DNA of 64,000 nt from DATHWB01 sp040880725 (GCA_040880725.1 JBBDHV010000021.1:71212-135211); one strand, 5' to 3'; shown: positions 14,917 to 24,715, counted from the stretch's first letter. The notes: a model not told the origin generated them from the letters alone. Numbers and translations are program-made.

Positions 14917-16068
14917 GGCAGTCAGTTCTTGGAGGATTTCGAGGCCGGCGTGGAGGGCTGTTTCGAGGGAGTGCTCGTCGAGCGTGAAGGATGCGGAGTG
15001 GAGGTCGTTGGTGGCGGAGGTGCCGGCGGCGCAGCCGAGGCGGAAGAGCACTCCGGGGGTTTCGGTGAGGTAGAGGGCGAAGTCTTCGCCGCCCATCGAC
15101 GTGTGGGTGGAGGTGACCGATCCGGGTCCGAGGGCCCGTTCGATGGCGGGGGTGAGTCGTTCGACGAGGACCGCGTCGTTGACGACGGGGGGTAACCCGC
15201 GGTTGTACCTGACTTCGGCGGTGGCGCCGAACGGGGCGGCGAGGTCCGCGGCGACCCGCCGGATGAGTTCGGGAACCTTCGCCCACGTTTCCTGGTCCGG
15301 TGTCCGGACGGTGCCCGACATCTGCACCGTGGTCGGGATGACGTTGTCGGCCGTTCCCCCGTGGATCTGTCCGAAGGTGATCGCCAGTGGCGCCCGGGCA
15401 TCGATCAGGCGGGTCACGATGCCTGCGAGGTTGGCGGCGACGTGACCGGCGGCTTGGACGATGTCGACGGTCTCGTGGGGACGGGCGGTGTGGCCGCCGG
15501 GTCCTTCGAGGAGGATGGAGAAGCGGTCCGCCGATGAGGTGATCGCACCCGGTTTCACTCCGACGAGACCGGCGGGCAGGTGCGGGTCGACATGGAACGC
15601 GACGATGGCCTGTGCCCCGCTCACCGCGCCTTCGGCGGCCATCTCGTCTGCGCCGCCGGGGAACACCTCTTCGGACGGTTGGAAGAGGAACCGGACTCTG
15701 CGCCCGTTTCCGACGTTTTCCCATGCGATGGCCAGGCCCAGTGCGATGGCGGTGTGGGCGTCGTGACCGCAGGCGTGCATCACTCCGGGAGTCTGGGAGG
15801 CGAATGGGAGACCGGCGGGCTCGGTGATGGGGAGTGCGTCGAGGTCCGCCCGAAACACGACGAGGGGTCCTTCGGAGCCGACGTCGACCGTGAGACCGGA
15901 TTTGGGGGTGCGAAGGCGGGGCCGGAGTCCGGCGGCGGTGAGGTGGCCTGCCACCAGGTCCGTCGTTGCGAACTCCTGTTTGGAGAGTTCGGGATGTCGA
16001 TGGATGGCCCGCCGGACGTCCACCACGGTGGGGAGGACGCTCGCGACCACGTGGGAGGTGTCGAGCAT
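14914..16068 (-). CDS. M20-family amidohydrolase/peptidase
   Basis: A 384-residue dinuclear-zinc hydrolase of the hippurate/IAA-amino-acid hydrolase type. Ligand motifs: MHACGHDAHTAIALGLA, QPSEEVFPGGADEM, and VAFHVDPHLPAG. The dimerisation domain contains GPGGHTARPHETVD. It would cleave N-acyl amino acids or similar amides. Two starts are possible, ATG 16068 and ATG 16092; the first begins LDTSHVV right at family similarity. The gene is divergent from the methyltransferase. The very long open frame reaching 17724 is antisense to other genes. Confidence 0.85.
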   Translation of the reverse strand: MLDTSHVVASVLPTVVDVRRAIHRHPELSKQEFATTDLVAGHLTAAGLRPRLRTPKSGLTVDVGSEGPLVVFRADLDALPITEPAGLPFASQTPGVMHACGHDAHTAIALGLAIAWENVGNGRRVRFLFQPSEEVFPGGADEMAAEGAVSGAQAIVAFHVDPHLPAGLVGVKPGAITSSADRFSILLEGPGGHTARPHETVDIVQAAGHVAANLAGIVTRLIDARAPLAITFGQIHGGTADNVIPTTVQMSGTVRTPDQETWAKVPELIRRVAADLAAPFGATAEVRYNRGLPPVVNDAVLVERLTPAIERALGPGSVTSTHTSMGGEDFALYLTETPGVLFRLGCAAGTSATNDLHSASFTLDEHSLETALHAGLEILQELTA

Positions 16069-16140
16069 GAGCCCGGCAGGGTACTGGCACATGGTGCGAC
16101 GAACCAGGCCGGGAGGCCCCCCGGGTCTAGCCTGTCGCCG

Positions 16141-17520
16141 GTGGCAGAGTCGAGACGGACACGAACTTCCAACTTCGGGTCGTCCCGCCGTGAAAGCCAC
16201 GATGCCACGGCGTTCTACGAGCGGTTCGATCCTCCGATCATCGGCGAGGACCGGGACATCGACTGGAACAAGGCGCTGGACGCGATCCATCTCGGTGACG
16301 CTCGGACGATGGTCGAGGTGCCGTCGAACTCCGTTGCCCTCGTGGTGACGTCCCCGCCGTATTTCGCCGGCAAGGAGTACGAAGAGGACATGGGTCAAGG
16401 TCATGTGCCCGCGTCGTATCAGGCGTATCTCCACGGCCTGGAGGAAGTCTTCGCAGAGTGCGTCAGAACGCTGGAGCCGGGCGGCCGTCTCGCGGTGAAC
16501 GTCGCCAACCTGGGCCGGAGGCCGTATCGCTCGCTCTCCGGAGATGTCATCCGCATCTTCGAACGCCTCGGGTTGCTGCTGCGGGGCGAGGTTGTCTGGG
16601 TCAAGGCCCGTGGTGCCTCCGGATCCACGGCGTGGGGGACCTTCCAGCGTCCGACGAATCCGGTGCTGCGGGATCTGAGTGAGCGCATCGTCCTGGCGTC
16701 GAAGGGTCGCTTCGACCGGGCGGTGTCGATGCGCGAGCGCGAGGAGCATGACCGGCCCCATGTCTCCGACATCTGGCGGGACGAGTTCATGGAGGCGACG
16801 ACCGACATCTGGGAGATCCCGTCGGAGAGCGCCACTCGGGTGAACCATCCTGCCCCGTTCCCGGTCGAGTTGCCGCGACGGCTCATCGAACTCTTCACAT
16901 ATCGGGGTGACCTGGTCCTCGATCCGTTCATCGGTTCGGGAAGCACGGCGGTTGCCGCGGTGCAGACCGGTCGGCACTACGTGGGATATGAGATCGATCC
17001 TGAGTACCACGCCAGGGCCGTCACGCGGGTGGCGAGCCAAGTCGCTGATTCGACTCCGGGTCCTCGCGCCCCGGCACTGCCGGGGGAAGGCACCGCGACC
17101 GCAGTCGCAGTGCAGCAGGGCCGTGCGATCAGGGACGTGGCGGCCGCGGTTCTCGAAGACGCCGGCTTCCGGGAGGTCAGGGAAGGGGTGCGGGTCGGTC
17201 CCGGAATCGATGTGTCGTTCGAGGCAACCGACCAGTCGGGGGAGGCGTGGCTCTTCGACCTCTCCGGAGCGTTCACTGCGTCGGTCCCCGGACTCGTGCG
17301 CACCGAGGTGCTCTGGAAGGCCGTGGGGCGCGCCGCGGCGATCGATCGTCATCGCGCAGGGCGCAAGCTGGTCCTGCTCACGTCGCATCGCCCCACCGAG
17401 CGTTCCCCTGGGGCGCGCATCCTGGCGGAGATGGTCGGTCCGGACCGTCCGATCTTCGACGTCGTCGAACTGCTCGACGACGAAGGCGCCGCGCGGTTGG
17501 CGGCCTATGCCGACTCCTGA
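16141..17520 (+). CDS. Site-specific DNA methyltransferase with nuclease-like C-terminal domain
   Basis: A 459-residue protein. Catalytic motif SPPYFAG (residues 68-74) precedes the AdoMet-binding motif DPFIGSGSTAVAAVQTGRHY (about 261-280), the beta-class order of N4-cytosine/N6-adenine enzymes. The last 130 residues are separate: AAAVLEDAGFREVREGVRVG, PGIDVSFEATDQSGEAWLFDLSG, RTEVLWKAVGRAAAI. The secondary-structure pattern resembles the PD-(D/E)XK fold, but the E-x-K is replaced by D-L-S, so it may be a DNA-binding relic. No separate restriction gene is nearby. GTG start; overlaps the next gene by 14 bases. Confidence 0.78.
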   Translation: MAESRRTRTSNFGSSRRESHDATAFYERFDPPIIGEDRDIDWNKALDAIHLGDARTMVEVPSNSVALVVTSPPYFAGKEYEEDMGQGHVPASYQAYLHGLEEVFAECVRTLEPGGRLAVNVANLGRRPYRSLSGDVIRIFERLGLLLRGEVVWVKARGASGSTAWGTFQRPTNPVLRDLSERIVLASKGRFDRAVSMREREEHDRPHVSDIWRDEFMEATTDIWEIPSESATRVNHPAPFPVELPRRLIELFTYRGDLVLDPFIGSGSTAVAAVQTGRHYVGYEIDPEYHARAVTRVASQVADSTPGPRAPALPGEGTATAVAVQQGRAIRDVAAAVLEDAGFREVREGVRVGPGIDVSFEATDQSGEAWLFDLSGAFTASVPGLVRTEVLWKAVGRAAAIDRHRAGRKLVLLTSHRPTERSPGARILAEMVGPDRPIFDVVELLDDEGAARLAAYADS

Positions 17521-18532
17521 CCTGCGGTGGGACTCGATGCCGAAGGTCGAGCTCCACCTGCATCTGGAAGGGGCGATCCCGTTGGATGCGATGTGGGAGT
17601 TGGTCTCACGGCATGGGGGTGACCCCGAGATTCGGGGACCGGAGGCGCTGGCGAAGCGTTTCGAGTTCACCGATTTCGCCCACTTCATCAGCGTGTGGGA
17701 GTGGAAGCTGCGGTTCCACGACACACTCGACGACTATGCCTTTCTGGCCGCCGCCGTCGCCGCGGACCTCCGCCGCCAGGGGCACTCCTACGTCGAGGCG
17801 TTCGTGTCGCCGACGGACTCACCGCTGGATCCCGCCGAGATGCTGCGGGCGGTTCGCAGCGGCCTCGAAGAGGTCGACGGCATCGAGATCGCCCTCATCC
17901 CCGACCTGGTGCGCGACACCGGACCCGAGTTGGCCATGCGGACGCTCGACGCGGTGATCGGTGTTGCCGAAGAGGCCGGGGTGATCGGAATCACCATCGG
18001 AGGTTCGGAACAGCACCACCCTCCCGAGCAGTTCGCTCCGGTGTACCGAAGGGCACGTGAGGCGGGGCTGCGGCTGACGGCCCACGCCGGCGAGGCGGCG
18101 GGTCCCGAGAGCGTCCGCAGAGCGATCGAGGATCTGGGCGTCGACCGCATCGGTCATGGGGTGCGGGCCGTCGAGGATTGGGCGCTGCTGCGCGAGTTGG
18201 TCGACCGGCAGATCCCCCTCGAGGTGTGCCCGACATCCAATGTGCGCACGAAGGTCGCCCCTTCGCTGCCAGATCATCCGATTCGCACCCTGATCGACGA
18301 GGGCGCGTTCGTCACGTTGAACACCGACGACCCGGCGATGTTCGGTTGCACCCTGGCCGGGGAGTACGCAGCCGTTCAGTCCCTCGGCTACGACGATGAG
18401 ACGATGCGGTTGCTCTCCGAGAACGCCATTGACGCCTCGTGGGCGTCTCCTTCCCGCAAACGTCAGCTGCATGTCGACCTGGCGTCGTGGTGGCAGGGCC
18501 AGCTCCGGCCGCCGGTAGCCTCATCCCCATGA
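17507..18532 (+). CDS. Adenosine deaminase family protein
   Basis: A 341-residue TIM-barrel zinc enzyme. Motifs are in order: KVELHLHLEGAI (zinc histidines), TAHAGEAAGPESV (catalytic Glu), DRIGHGVRAV, LEVCPTSNVRT, and VTLNTDDPAMFG. It deaminates adenosine or a related adenine compound. ATG 17507 overlaps the methyltransferase end; ATG 17537 (MPKVELHLHLEG), preceded by GGTGGGA, is an equally good start. The stop overlaps the NAD synthetase start (ATGA). Confidence 0.87.
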   Translation: MPTPDLRWDSMPKVELHLHLEGAIPLDAMWELVSRHGGDPEIRGPEALAKRFEFTDFAHFISVWEWKLRFHDTLDDYAFLAAAVAADLRRQGHSYVEAFVSPTDSPLDPAEMLRAVRSGLEEVDGIEIALIPDLVRDTGPELAMRTLDAVIGVAEEAGVIGITIGGSEQHHPPEQFAPVYRRAREAGLRLTAHAGEAAGPESVRRAIEDLGVDRIGHGVRAVEDWALLRELVDRQIPLEVCPTSNVRTKVAPSLPDHPIRTLIDEGAFVTLNTDDPAMFGCTLAGEYAAVQSLGYDDETMRLLSENAIDASWASPSRKRQLHVDLASWWQGQLRPPVASSP

Positions 18533-20169
18533 AGGTGGCGGGTGCTCAGCTCAACCTGACCGTCGGTGACCTCGAAGGCAACGAGGCGCGGATCGGTGAG
18601 GCAATGGACTGGGCCGAGGAAGCCGGTGCCGACGTCCTATTGCTCCCCGAGCTCGCCGTCACGGGGTATCCACCTGAGGATCTGGTGCTGCGCCCTTCCT
18701 TTGTCGAGGCGAACAAGCAGGTCGTCCGACGGCTCGCCCGCCGGTCCGCCAAGACCACGACCGTCGTGGGCTTCGTCGACGACTCCAACGGCAACCCGGG
18801 GGCCGATGACGCCGTGCCCCGGGAGGTCGCCAATGCCGCGGCCATCCTCGAAGGCGGGCAGATCCGGGGGGTGTACCACAAGGTGCTGTTGCCCAACTAC
18901 GGCGTGTTCGACGAGGACCGGTACTTCGGAGTCGGGATCGATCCCGACCGCACCTGGGAGATCGCCGGCATTCCCGTCGGTGTGTCGATCTGCGAGGACA
19001 TCTGGCTGCCGGACGGCCCCCCGCAGGCTCAGGCCCAGGCGGGTGCCCAGATCCTGCTGAACATCAACGCGTCGCCGTTTCATCGGGGGAAGGCCACGGA
19101 CCGCGAGGAGATGCTGGCGGCCCGGGCTCGGGCTGCGTCCACGCCGGTGGTGTACGTGAACCTCGTTGGTGGTCAGGACGAACTGGTTTTCGACGGTGCC
19201 TCGCTGGTGCTCGCGGCGGACGGGACGGTCTTGCATCGTTCTCCGCAGTTCGCCGAGGATCGGTTCCTCGTCGATGTTCCCGTTGGGCTCGAGGCGGGAG
19301 AGCCGTGTTGTGTGGCAGAGCTGCTCGAGCCGACCGAGGAGGTGTATCGGGCGCTGGTGACGGGACTCGGCGACTACTGCAGGAAGAACGGCTTCGGTCA
19401 GGTGGTGCTGGGGTTGTCGGGCGGAATCGATTCGGCGCTGACTGCCACGATCGCCGCCGATGCCCTCGGCGGCGAAAACGTGTGGGGGGTCACGATGCCG
19501 TCTCGTTTCAGTTCGGAGGGCTCCGTCGCCGATTCGAAAGCCCTGGCTGCGAACCTCGGGCTTCGGTTCGATCAGATTCCGATGGACGAGATCTTCTCGG
19601 AGTTCTTGTCTGCGCTCCACCCGGTGTTCTCCGGGACCGACTCGGGCGTGGCGGAAGAGAACATCCAATCCCGCATCCGGGGTGCGTTGCTGATGGCGAT
19701 CTCGAACAAGCATGGTCCGATGGTGCTGGCAACGGGCAACAAGTCCGAGATGGCTGCCGGATACGCCACCCTCTATGGCGACATGGCAGGGGGTTACGCC
19801 GTCCTCCAGGACGTCTTCAAGACATTGGTCTTCGACCTGGCACGCTGGAGGAATCGCGAAGGCGAAGTCATACCGCAGAACACGATCGACAAGCCGCCGT
19901 CCGCCGAGCTTCGGCCCGACCAGAAGGACACCGACAGCTTGCCCCCATATGAGATCCTCGACGCGATCCTCGAGCGCTACATCGAGGACGACATGGGCCC
20001 GGCGGAGATTGTCGACGAGGGCTTCGACGAGACCCTCGTGAGACAGATCGCCAGGATGGTGGACCGCAACGAGTACAAGCGACGTCAGGCCGCCCCCGGC
20101 GTGAAGATCACCACCAAAGCCTTCGGACGGGACAGGCGTCTGCCGATCACCAACCACTTCCGACCATGA
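18529..20169 (+). CDS. nadE: Glutamine-hydrolysing NAD+ synthetase
   Basis: A 546-residue two-domain enzyme making NAD+ from deamido-NAD+. The nitrilase half (1-260) holds the Glu in LLPELAVTGYPPEDL, the Lys in YHKVLLPNYGVFDE and the Cys in GVSICEDIWLPDG. The synthetase half holds the P-loop LGLSGGIDSALTATIAADAL and NKSEMAAGYATLYGDMAGGY. Length matches the fused glutamine-dependent form. It overlaps both neighbours by four bases. Confidence 0.93.
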   Translation: MKVAGAQLNLTVGDLEGNEARIGEAMDWAEEAGADVLLLPELAVTGYPPEDLVLRPSFVEANKQVVRRLARRSAKTTTVVGFVDDSNGNPGADDAVPREVANAAAILEGGQIRGVYHKVLLPNYGVFDEDRYFGVGIDPDRTWEIAGIPVGVSICEDIWLPDGPPQAQAQAGAQILLNINASPFHRGKATDREEMLAARARAASTPVVYVNLVGGQDELVFDGASLVLAADGTVLHRSPQFAEDRFLVDVPVGLEAGEPCCVAELLEPTEEVYRALVTGLGDYCRKNGFGQVVLGLSGGIDSALTATIAADALGGENVWGVTMPSRFSSEGSVADSKALAANLGLRFDQIPMDEIFSEFLSALHPVFSGTDSGVAEENIQSRIRGALLMAISNKHGPMVLATGNKSEMAAGYATLYGDMAGGYAVLQDVFKTLVFDLARWRNREGEVIPQNTIDKPPSAELRPDQKDTDSLPPYEILDAILERYIEDDMGPAEIVDEGFDETLVRQIARMVDRNEYKRRQAAPGVKITTKAFGRDRRLPITNHFRP

Positions 20170-20981
20170 TCACTCTCGTCGACGGAATCCGACAGGACGT
20201 CCTGGCTGTCACCGACTCGACGATCGTCCGTGGCGATGGTGTCTTCGAGGCGGTACGCAGCTACGGCGGGAGGGTGTTCGCCCTCGAAGATCATCTCGAG
20301 AGACTCGCCCTGAGCGCCGTTGCGATGGGCATACCGCTGCCAGATGATGGCCGCATCGGCTCCTGGGCGCGCTCGGTGGGCGCGGAGGGCGGGGAAGGGA
20401 TCGTGCGGATCATCGTGGGGCGCGGCGATGCCGTCCCCGGGATGTCGGGAGAGCAACGCATCGTCGTGATACATCACCCGGTTCCGTTCACCCCCGCCAC
20501 ACTCCGTATCCGGCCGTGGCCAGCGCCGTGGCACCCGGCCGGTCGCCCCTGGGAGTTGGCGGGCGTGAAGACCACTTCGTACGCGCCGAACCTCGCCGCG
20601 ACCCGGATGGCAGCACGCGACGGGTTCGACGATGCGCTCTTGGTCTCGTTCGACGACATCGTCCTCGAAGGCCCCACTTTCGGAGTGGCGTGGGTCACCG
20701 AAGGGGTCATCACGGCCCCCGAACTCGACTTGGGCATCCTCGATTCGATCACCCGGCGCCGCGTGCTCGCACTGGCCTCCGCAGAGGGCCTGTCCGTGGA
20801 GACGGGACGTTTCGGGATCCACGCGTTGGACGAGGCAGACGAAGTGTTCGCGATGAGCACGGTCAAGGAGGTCACACCGGTCATCTCCGTGGGCGAGCGG
20901 GAGTTCGTGGTGGGACCGGTGACCGCCCGGTTGCGGGACCTGTTCCGTCGTCACGTGGTCGAGGCCGATCGCTTGTCCTGA
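20166..20981 (+). CDS. Class IV aminotransferase
   Basis: A 271-residue PLP enzyme of fold type IV. VRGDGVFEAVRSYGGRVFAL is the usual start; the PLP lysine lies in LAGVKTTSYAPNLAATRMA (about residue 135). It may be a branched-chain aminotransferase or an aminodeoxychorismate lyase; the short length and single DALLVS stretch favour the latter group, without proof. It overlaps nadE by four bases. Confidence 0.82.
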   Translation: MITLVDGIRQDVLAVTDSTIVRGDGVFEAVRSYGGRVFALEDHLERLALSAVAMGIPLPDDGRIGSWARSVGAEGGEGIVRIIVGRGDAVPGMSGEQRIVVIHHPVPFTPATLRIRPWPAPWHPAGRPWELAGVKTTSYAPNLAATRMAARDGFDDALLVSFDDIVLEGPTFGVAWVTEGVITAPELDLGILDSITRRRVLALASAEGLSVETGRFGIHALDEADEVFAMSTVKEVTPVISVGEREFVVGPVTARLRDLFRRHVVEADRLS

Positions 20982-21064
20982 GGCGTGGGTAGCCTGAGTG
21001 GCCGAACGTCCCTGTGACGGTCCAGCGCCGGATCGCAGTGGAGCCAAAGTCATGGAGGTCCAAC

Positions 21065-21604
21065 GTGGTTCGCAGATCGATTGCACTCTTTGCCGCGGTG
21101 GTGTTGGTGGCTGCCTGCTCCCCCGAGGAGGCGGAACTCACCACCACGACGACCACCACGCTCGCCGAAACGACGACCACCGCGGCCGACGATTCCACCA
21201 CCACCCCCACCGACGGTGGCGACGAAGACGGTGACGACGAAGACGGTGACGACGAAGACGGCGACACTCCCGCACCGGCCATCAGCGACTACGAAGTCGT
21301 CGTCCGGGGGAGCGCCACCGGGGGAGAGACGTTGTGGATTCTCATCGAGCCCGGTGACTACACCGACGTCGACCTCGAGAACCTGATCCGAGAGCTCGTC
21401 GACGAGAGCGACGTCACGCTGGCAGGTATCAACGTCTTCGATGATCGCGACGCTCTCGAAGCCGGCACGGTTGCGGCGGACGCGCGAACCGACGAGCAAC
21501 AGGAGTTGGTCGACGCGCACTTCCTCGTGAGCCTGGTCGACGGTGCGGTCATCCGTTTCGAAGGCCCGTTCGCGGAGTTCGGGGAGACTGCCGTCGGCAG
21601 CTGA
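21065..21604 (+). CDS. Acidic secreted lipoprotein
   Basis: The 179-residue precursor has a signal sequence RRSIALFAAVVLVAAC with lipobox VAAC, a Thr-rich linker (TTTTTTTLAETTTT), then an acidic linker with three DEDGD units made by a 15-base tandem repeat (about 21220-21265). The remaining 110 residues (DYEVVVRGSATGGETLWILI...) match nothing I recognise. The GTG at 21065 is chosen because GGAGGT lies five bases before it and it starts exactly at the signal peptide. Confidence 0.75.
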   Translation: MVRRSIALFAAVVLVAACSPEEAELTTTTTTTLAETTTTAADDSTTTPTDGGDEDGDDEDGDDEDGDTPAPAISDYEVVVRGSATGGETLWILIEPGDYTDVDLENLIRELVDESDVTLAGINVFDDRDALEAGTVAADARTDEQQELVDAHFLVSLVDGAVIRFEGPFAEFGETAVGS

Positions 21605-21626
21605 GACGCCTCGTACGCTGGCGTCG

Positions 21627-22775
21627 ATGGATCAGAGGACCTTCCCGCTCGGAGCCAGGGTCACCCGCGAGGTGCTCGCGGCGGATCTCCACGGGGTGCT
21701 GCGGGAGTTGCGGGAATCTGAGCCCGTGTCATGGATCCCTTCCCTCCACGGATGGATGGTGACGCGACGTGACCTGGCGATCGAGGTGCTGCGCGATCCG
21801 GAGCGGTTCACCGTCGAGGATCCCCGCTTTTCGACGGGTCAGGTCCTGGGTCCTTCGATGCTGTCACTCGACGGGGTCGAGCACGCCAGGCATCGGACGC
21901 CGTTCGCGGACTCATTGCGCCTGCCGCGCGTTCGTGAGCACTTCACCGGAGTCGTGGAATCCGAGGCCCGCCGCCTCGTCGAGTCCATCGCACCGATGGG
22001 CCAAGCGGATCTCCGGCGCGACCTGGCGGGACCATTGGCGGTCGCCGTCGTCGCAGCTGCCCTCGACATGGCCGGAGTCGATCCGGTCGTGATGCGACGC
22101 TGGTACGACGACATCGTGGCTGCGGTGTCCGCGGCCTCGGACGGAGTGGTGGGGGTGAAGGTGCCCCCGTCCGTCGAGTTGCTGGAGCGACAGGTGAGGG
22201 ACACCATCGCGGCGGGTGGTTTGCTCGCCGACGCACGTCTGACCTTGTCGGAGGCTGAGGCCGTGTCCAACACCGCGGTCATGCTCTTCGGCGGCGTCGA
22301 GACCAGCGAAGGCGCCACCGCCAATGCATTCATGCATCTGCTCTCTCATCCGGAGCAGCTCGATCGGGTGGTGGCCGACCCCGAGCTCCTGTCCCGCTCG
22401 GTCGACGAGTCCTTGCGACTGGAACCGTCGGTGGTGCAGTTGGATCGCTTCGCGACAGGTGACACCGAACTCGGTGGTGTCGCCATCGGTGCGGGGGAGT
22501 TCGTGATGGTCTCGGTGAGTGCGGCCAACCGGGATCCGGCGACCTATCCCGACCCTGACCGCTTCGATGTGACGAGGGAGAACGCGCGGACGCATCTGGC
22601 GTTCGCCCAAGGCCCCCACCACTGCGTCGGACTGCATCTGGCGCGGGCCGAAACGCGTGCTGCCCTTGCCGCGGCGCTGTCGCGCCTGCCAGGGCTACGC
22701 CTCACAGGTGAGGTCGAGCTCGAAGGGACGGTCTTCCGCAAACCGCGTGCGGTGCCGGCGTCCTGGGTGGTCTGA
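21627..22775 (+). CDS. Cytochrome P450
   Basis: A 382-residue bacterial class I P450. The I-helix carries FGGVETSEG, the K-helix ESLRLEPS (ExxR), and the haem loop is FAQGPHHCVGLHLARAE with the thiolate at Cys333. No ferredoxin or reductase is adjacent, so redox partners must be elsewhere. The substrate is unknown. Start ATG 21627 is 22 bases after the lipoprotein stop. Confidence 0.9.
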   Translation: MDQRTFPLGARVTREVLAADLHGVLRELRESEPVSWIPSLHGWMVTRRDLAIEVLRDPERFTVEDPRFSTGQVLGPSMLSLDGVEHARHRTPFADSLRLPRVREHFTGVVESEARRLVESIAPMGQADLRRDLAGPLAVAVVAAALDMAGVDPVVMRRWYDDIVAAVSAASDGVVGVKVPPSVELLERQVRDTIAAGGLLADARLTLSEAEAVSNTAVMLFGGVETSEGATANAFMHLLSHPEQLDRVVADPELLSRSVDESLRLEPSVVQLDRFATGDTELGGVAIGAGEFVMVSVSAANRDPATYPDPDRFDVTRENARTHLAFAQGPHHCVGLHLARAETRAALAAALSRLPGLRLTGEVELEGTVFRKPRAVPASWVV

Positions 22776-22787
22776 GTCACGGGCGAC

Positions 22788-24191
22788 TCAGAGGAGCAGC
22801 GAGGCCACCAGCAGGAAGCCGCCGAATCCCACCAGGTCGGTGATGAGGGTCAGGAAAATGTTCGCGGCGAGGGCGGGGTCGAGGCCGAAGCTCCGCATCA
22901 GCAGCGGGATGGTGGTTCCCACGGTCGTCGCAATCGAGAGGTTGGCGAGTGTGCCGATCGCGACGACCAGGGCCACCCGCGTCGCCGGTGCCTCTGTCGT
23001 GAAGATGTCCGCGCTGATGAGCACGATGGCAGCGGCCGCCGCGAAGGCGGCGAGGGCCAGCCCGTTCAGCACCCCGATGGTCGCCTGCCGCCCGATGATC
23101 TCCAGTGATCGCGAGCGGGGGAGTTCGTCTTTGGCCATGCCGCGGATCACCACCGCCAGGCTTTGGGATCCGCCGTTCCCTCCGAGGAGCGCGATCACGG
23201 GCATGAGGGCGGCGAGCACGGGAACACGGGAGATCACGCCGGTTTGGGACTCGATGACGAGCGCGACGCCGAGCGACAGGAGCAGGTTCACTGCCAGCCA
23301 TGGCAACCGGTTGCGGACCGATACCCCAATGGCGGTGTAGGCGGTCTCCTCGGCGCCGGCGCCGACCGCCGTCGCGAAGTCCTCGGACGCCTCGTCCTGA
23401 ACCGATTCGGTCACCGACTCGTGGGTGACCATGCCTTGCAGGCGGCCTGCTTCGTCGACCACGGGGAGACCGAAGAGGTGATAGCGCTGGCTCAGATCGG
23501 CGATCACTTCACGGTCGGTGTTGACGTCGACATGCACGGGGTTGCGCACCATCACCTCGTCGAGGCCCACCCCCGGCCGGTTGAACACCAGATCCCGGAA
23601 CGAGAGGACGCCTTCGAGCTTGCCGCCCTCGTCGACGATGTAGACATAGGACAGGTCTTCGAGTTCGTCATGAAGCTGGCGGATGCGTTCGATCGCCTCG
23701 CCCGCGGTCATCCCGAGCGGAAGGCGGGCGATCTCGGTGGTCATCAGTCCGCCGGCTGAGTCCGGGGCGTACCGGAGCAGGCGTCGAATCTCTGACCGGA
23801 CGAGGGGTTCGACGGCGCGCAGGATCGGTTCGCGTTCGTTGGGCGCGAGCTGTTCGAGAATATCGACGGCCTCTTCGGCCGCCATCTCCTCGAGCACCCG
23901 GCCCGCCGAGTCCACGTCGAGAGCGAGCAGGAAGTCCGCCGCGAGATCGTCTCGCAGTTCCTCGAGCACCCCGGCGGCCTGCTCGTCTTCGAGTTCGACG
24001 AAGAGTCCCCCTGCGGTGTCGTCCGGAAGGGCCTCGAGGATGTCCGCGGCGTCGCCCGGCGTTGCGTCGGCGATCGCCGCCCAGGTCTCGTAGTTCTCGT
24101 CGAGGAAGTCGCTGACTTCCTCGGGATTCTTGCGCGCGGCGAGACGCAGTTGTCGTGCGAGTTCGCGCGGTCGACGCAGGCTGAACTTCAT
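22788..24191 (-). CDS. mgtE: MgtE-type magnesium transporter
   Basis: A 467-residue protein with all three MgtE parts: an N-terminal helical superhelix (20-140; DAADILEALPDD, AAGVLEELRDD), two CBS domains (about 145-270; GVLSFRDLVF, HLFGLPVVDEAGRLQGMVT), and five membrane helices with ALMPVIALLGGNGGSQSLAV, the pore/selectivity stretch. It imports Mg2+ and is gated by internal Mg2+. Convergent with the P450 gene. Confidence 0.92.
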   Translation of the reverse strand: MKFSLRRPRELARQLRLAARKNPEEVSDFLDENYETWAAIADATPGDAADILEALPDDTAGGLFVELEDEQAAGVLEELRDDLAADFLLALDVDSAGRVLEEMAAEEAVDILEQLAPNEREPILRAVEPLVRSEIRRLLRYAPDSAGGLMTTEIARLPLGMTAGEAIERIRQLHDELEDLSYVYIVDEGGKLEGVLSFRDLVFNRPGVGLDEVMVRNPVHVDVNTDREVIADLSQRYHLFGLPVVDEAGRLQGMVTHESVTESVQDEASEDFATAVGAGAEETAYTAIGVSVRNRLPWLAVNLLLSLGVALVIESQTGVISRVPVLAALMPVIALLGGNGGSQSLAVVIRGMAKDELPRSRSLEIIGRQATIGVLNGLALAAFAAAAAIVLISADIFTTEAPATRVALVVAIGTLANLSIATTVGTTIPLLMRSFGLDPALAANIFLTLITDLVGFGGFLLVASLLL

Positions 24192-24238
24192 CGCGGATCC
24201 CGGTGTTGGTCGGGTCTCAGGCTACCGACCCGGCCCGG

Positions 24239-24715
24239 TCAGCCTCGGAAGGGTTTGACGTCCTTGACGGTCACGGTGAAGGAGCCGCCGGGCGCCTGGT
24301 AGGTGACCTCGTCGCCTGCCTTCTTGCCGAGCAACGCCTTGCCGAGCGGCCCGTCCGGCGACGCCAGCAGGAGCCCCGGCGCCTTGTTCTCGGGGGAGGC
24401 CACGAAGAAGTCGTTGGTGTCCCCGTCGGGATCGAGCAGCGTCACGACCGACCCGACGACGACGGTGTCGGATGCCTTGACCTCTTTGACTTCGGCCTTG
24501 TCGAGGAGGGTTTGGATCTGGCGAATCCTCGCCTCCATCAACCCCTGGTCGTTCTTGGCGGCGTCGTAGTCGGCGTTCTCGCGCAGATCGCCGTGTTCGC
24601 GGGCGGTCTGGATGCGCTCTTCGATCTCGGCCCGCCCCGCGGTGACGAGATGCTCGAGCTCTTCCTGAAGCTTCTGATGTGCCTCGGGCGTCAGAAACGT
24701 TGTGTCGTCGGTCAT
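24239..24715 (-). CDS. greA: Transcription elongation factor GreA
   Basis: At 158 residues this is exactly GreA length. The N-terminal coiled coil has EIEERIQTAREHGDLRENADYDAAKNDQG with the acidic tip residues Asp/Glu that reach the RNA polymerase active site; the C-terminal half has SPDGPLGKALLGKKAGDEV. It rescues backtracked polymerase. ATG 24715 is chosen because an AGAAGAG ribosome site lies eight bases upstream; the GTG at 24724 would lie inside the spacer. Confidence 0.93.
   Translation of the reverse strand: MTDDTTFLTPEAHQKLQEELEHLVTAGRAEIEERIQTAREHGDLRENADYDAAKNDQGLMEARIRQIQTLLDKAEVKEVKASDTVVVGSVVTLLDPDGDTNDFFVASPENKAPGLLLASPDGPLGKALLGKKAGDEVTYQAPGGSFTVTVKDVKPFRG

Noticed and set aside
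14914..17724. 936-residue minus-strand open frame
   Set aside because: Only its last 385 codons are the M20 hydrolase; the rest is antisense to the methyltransferase and deaminase and reads as Arg/Pro/Gly-rich nonsense.
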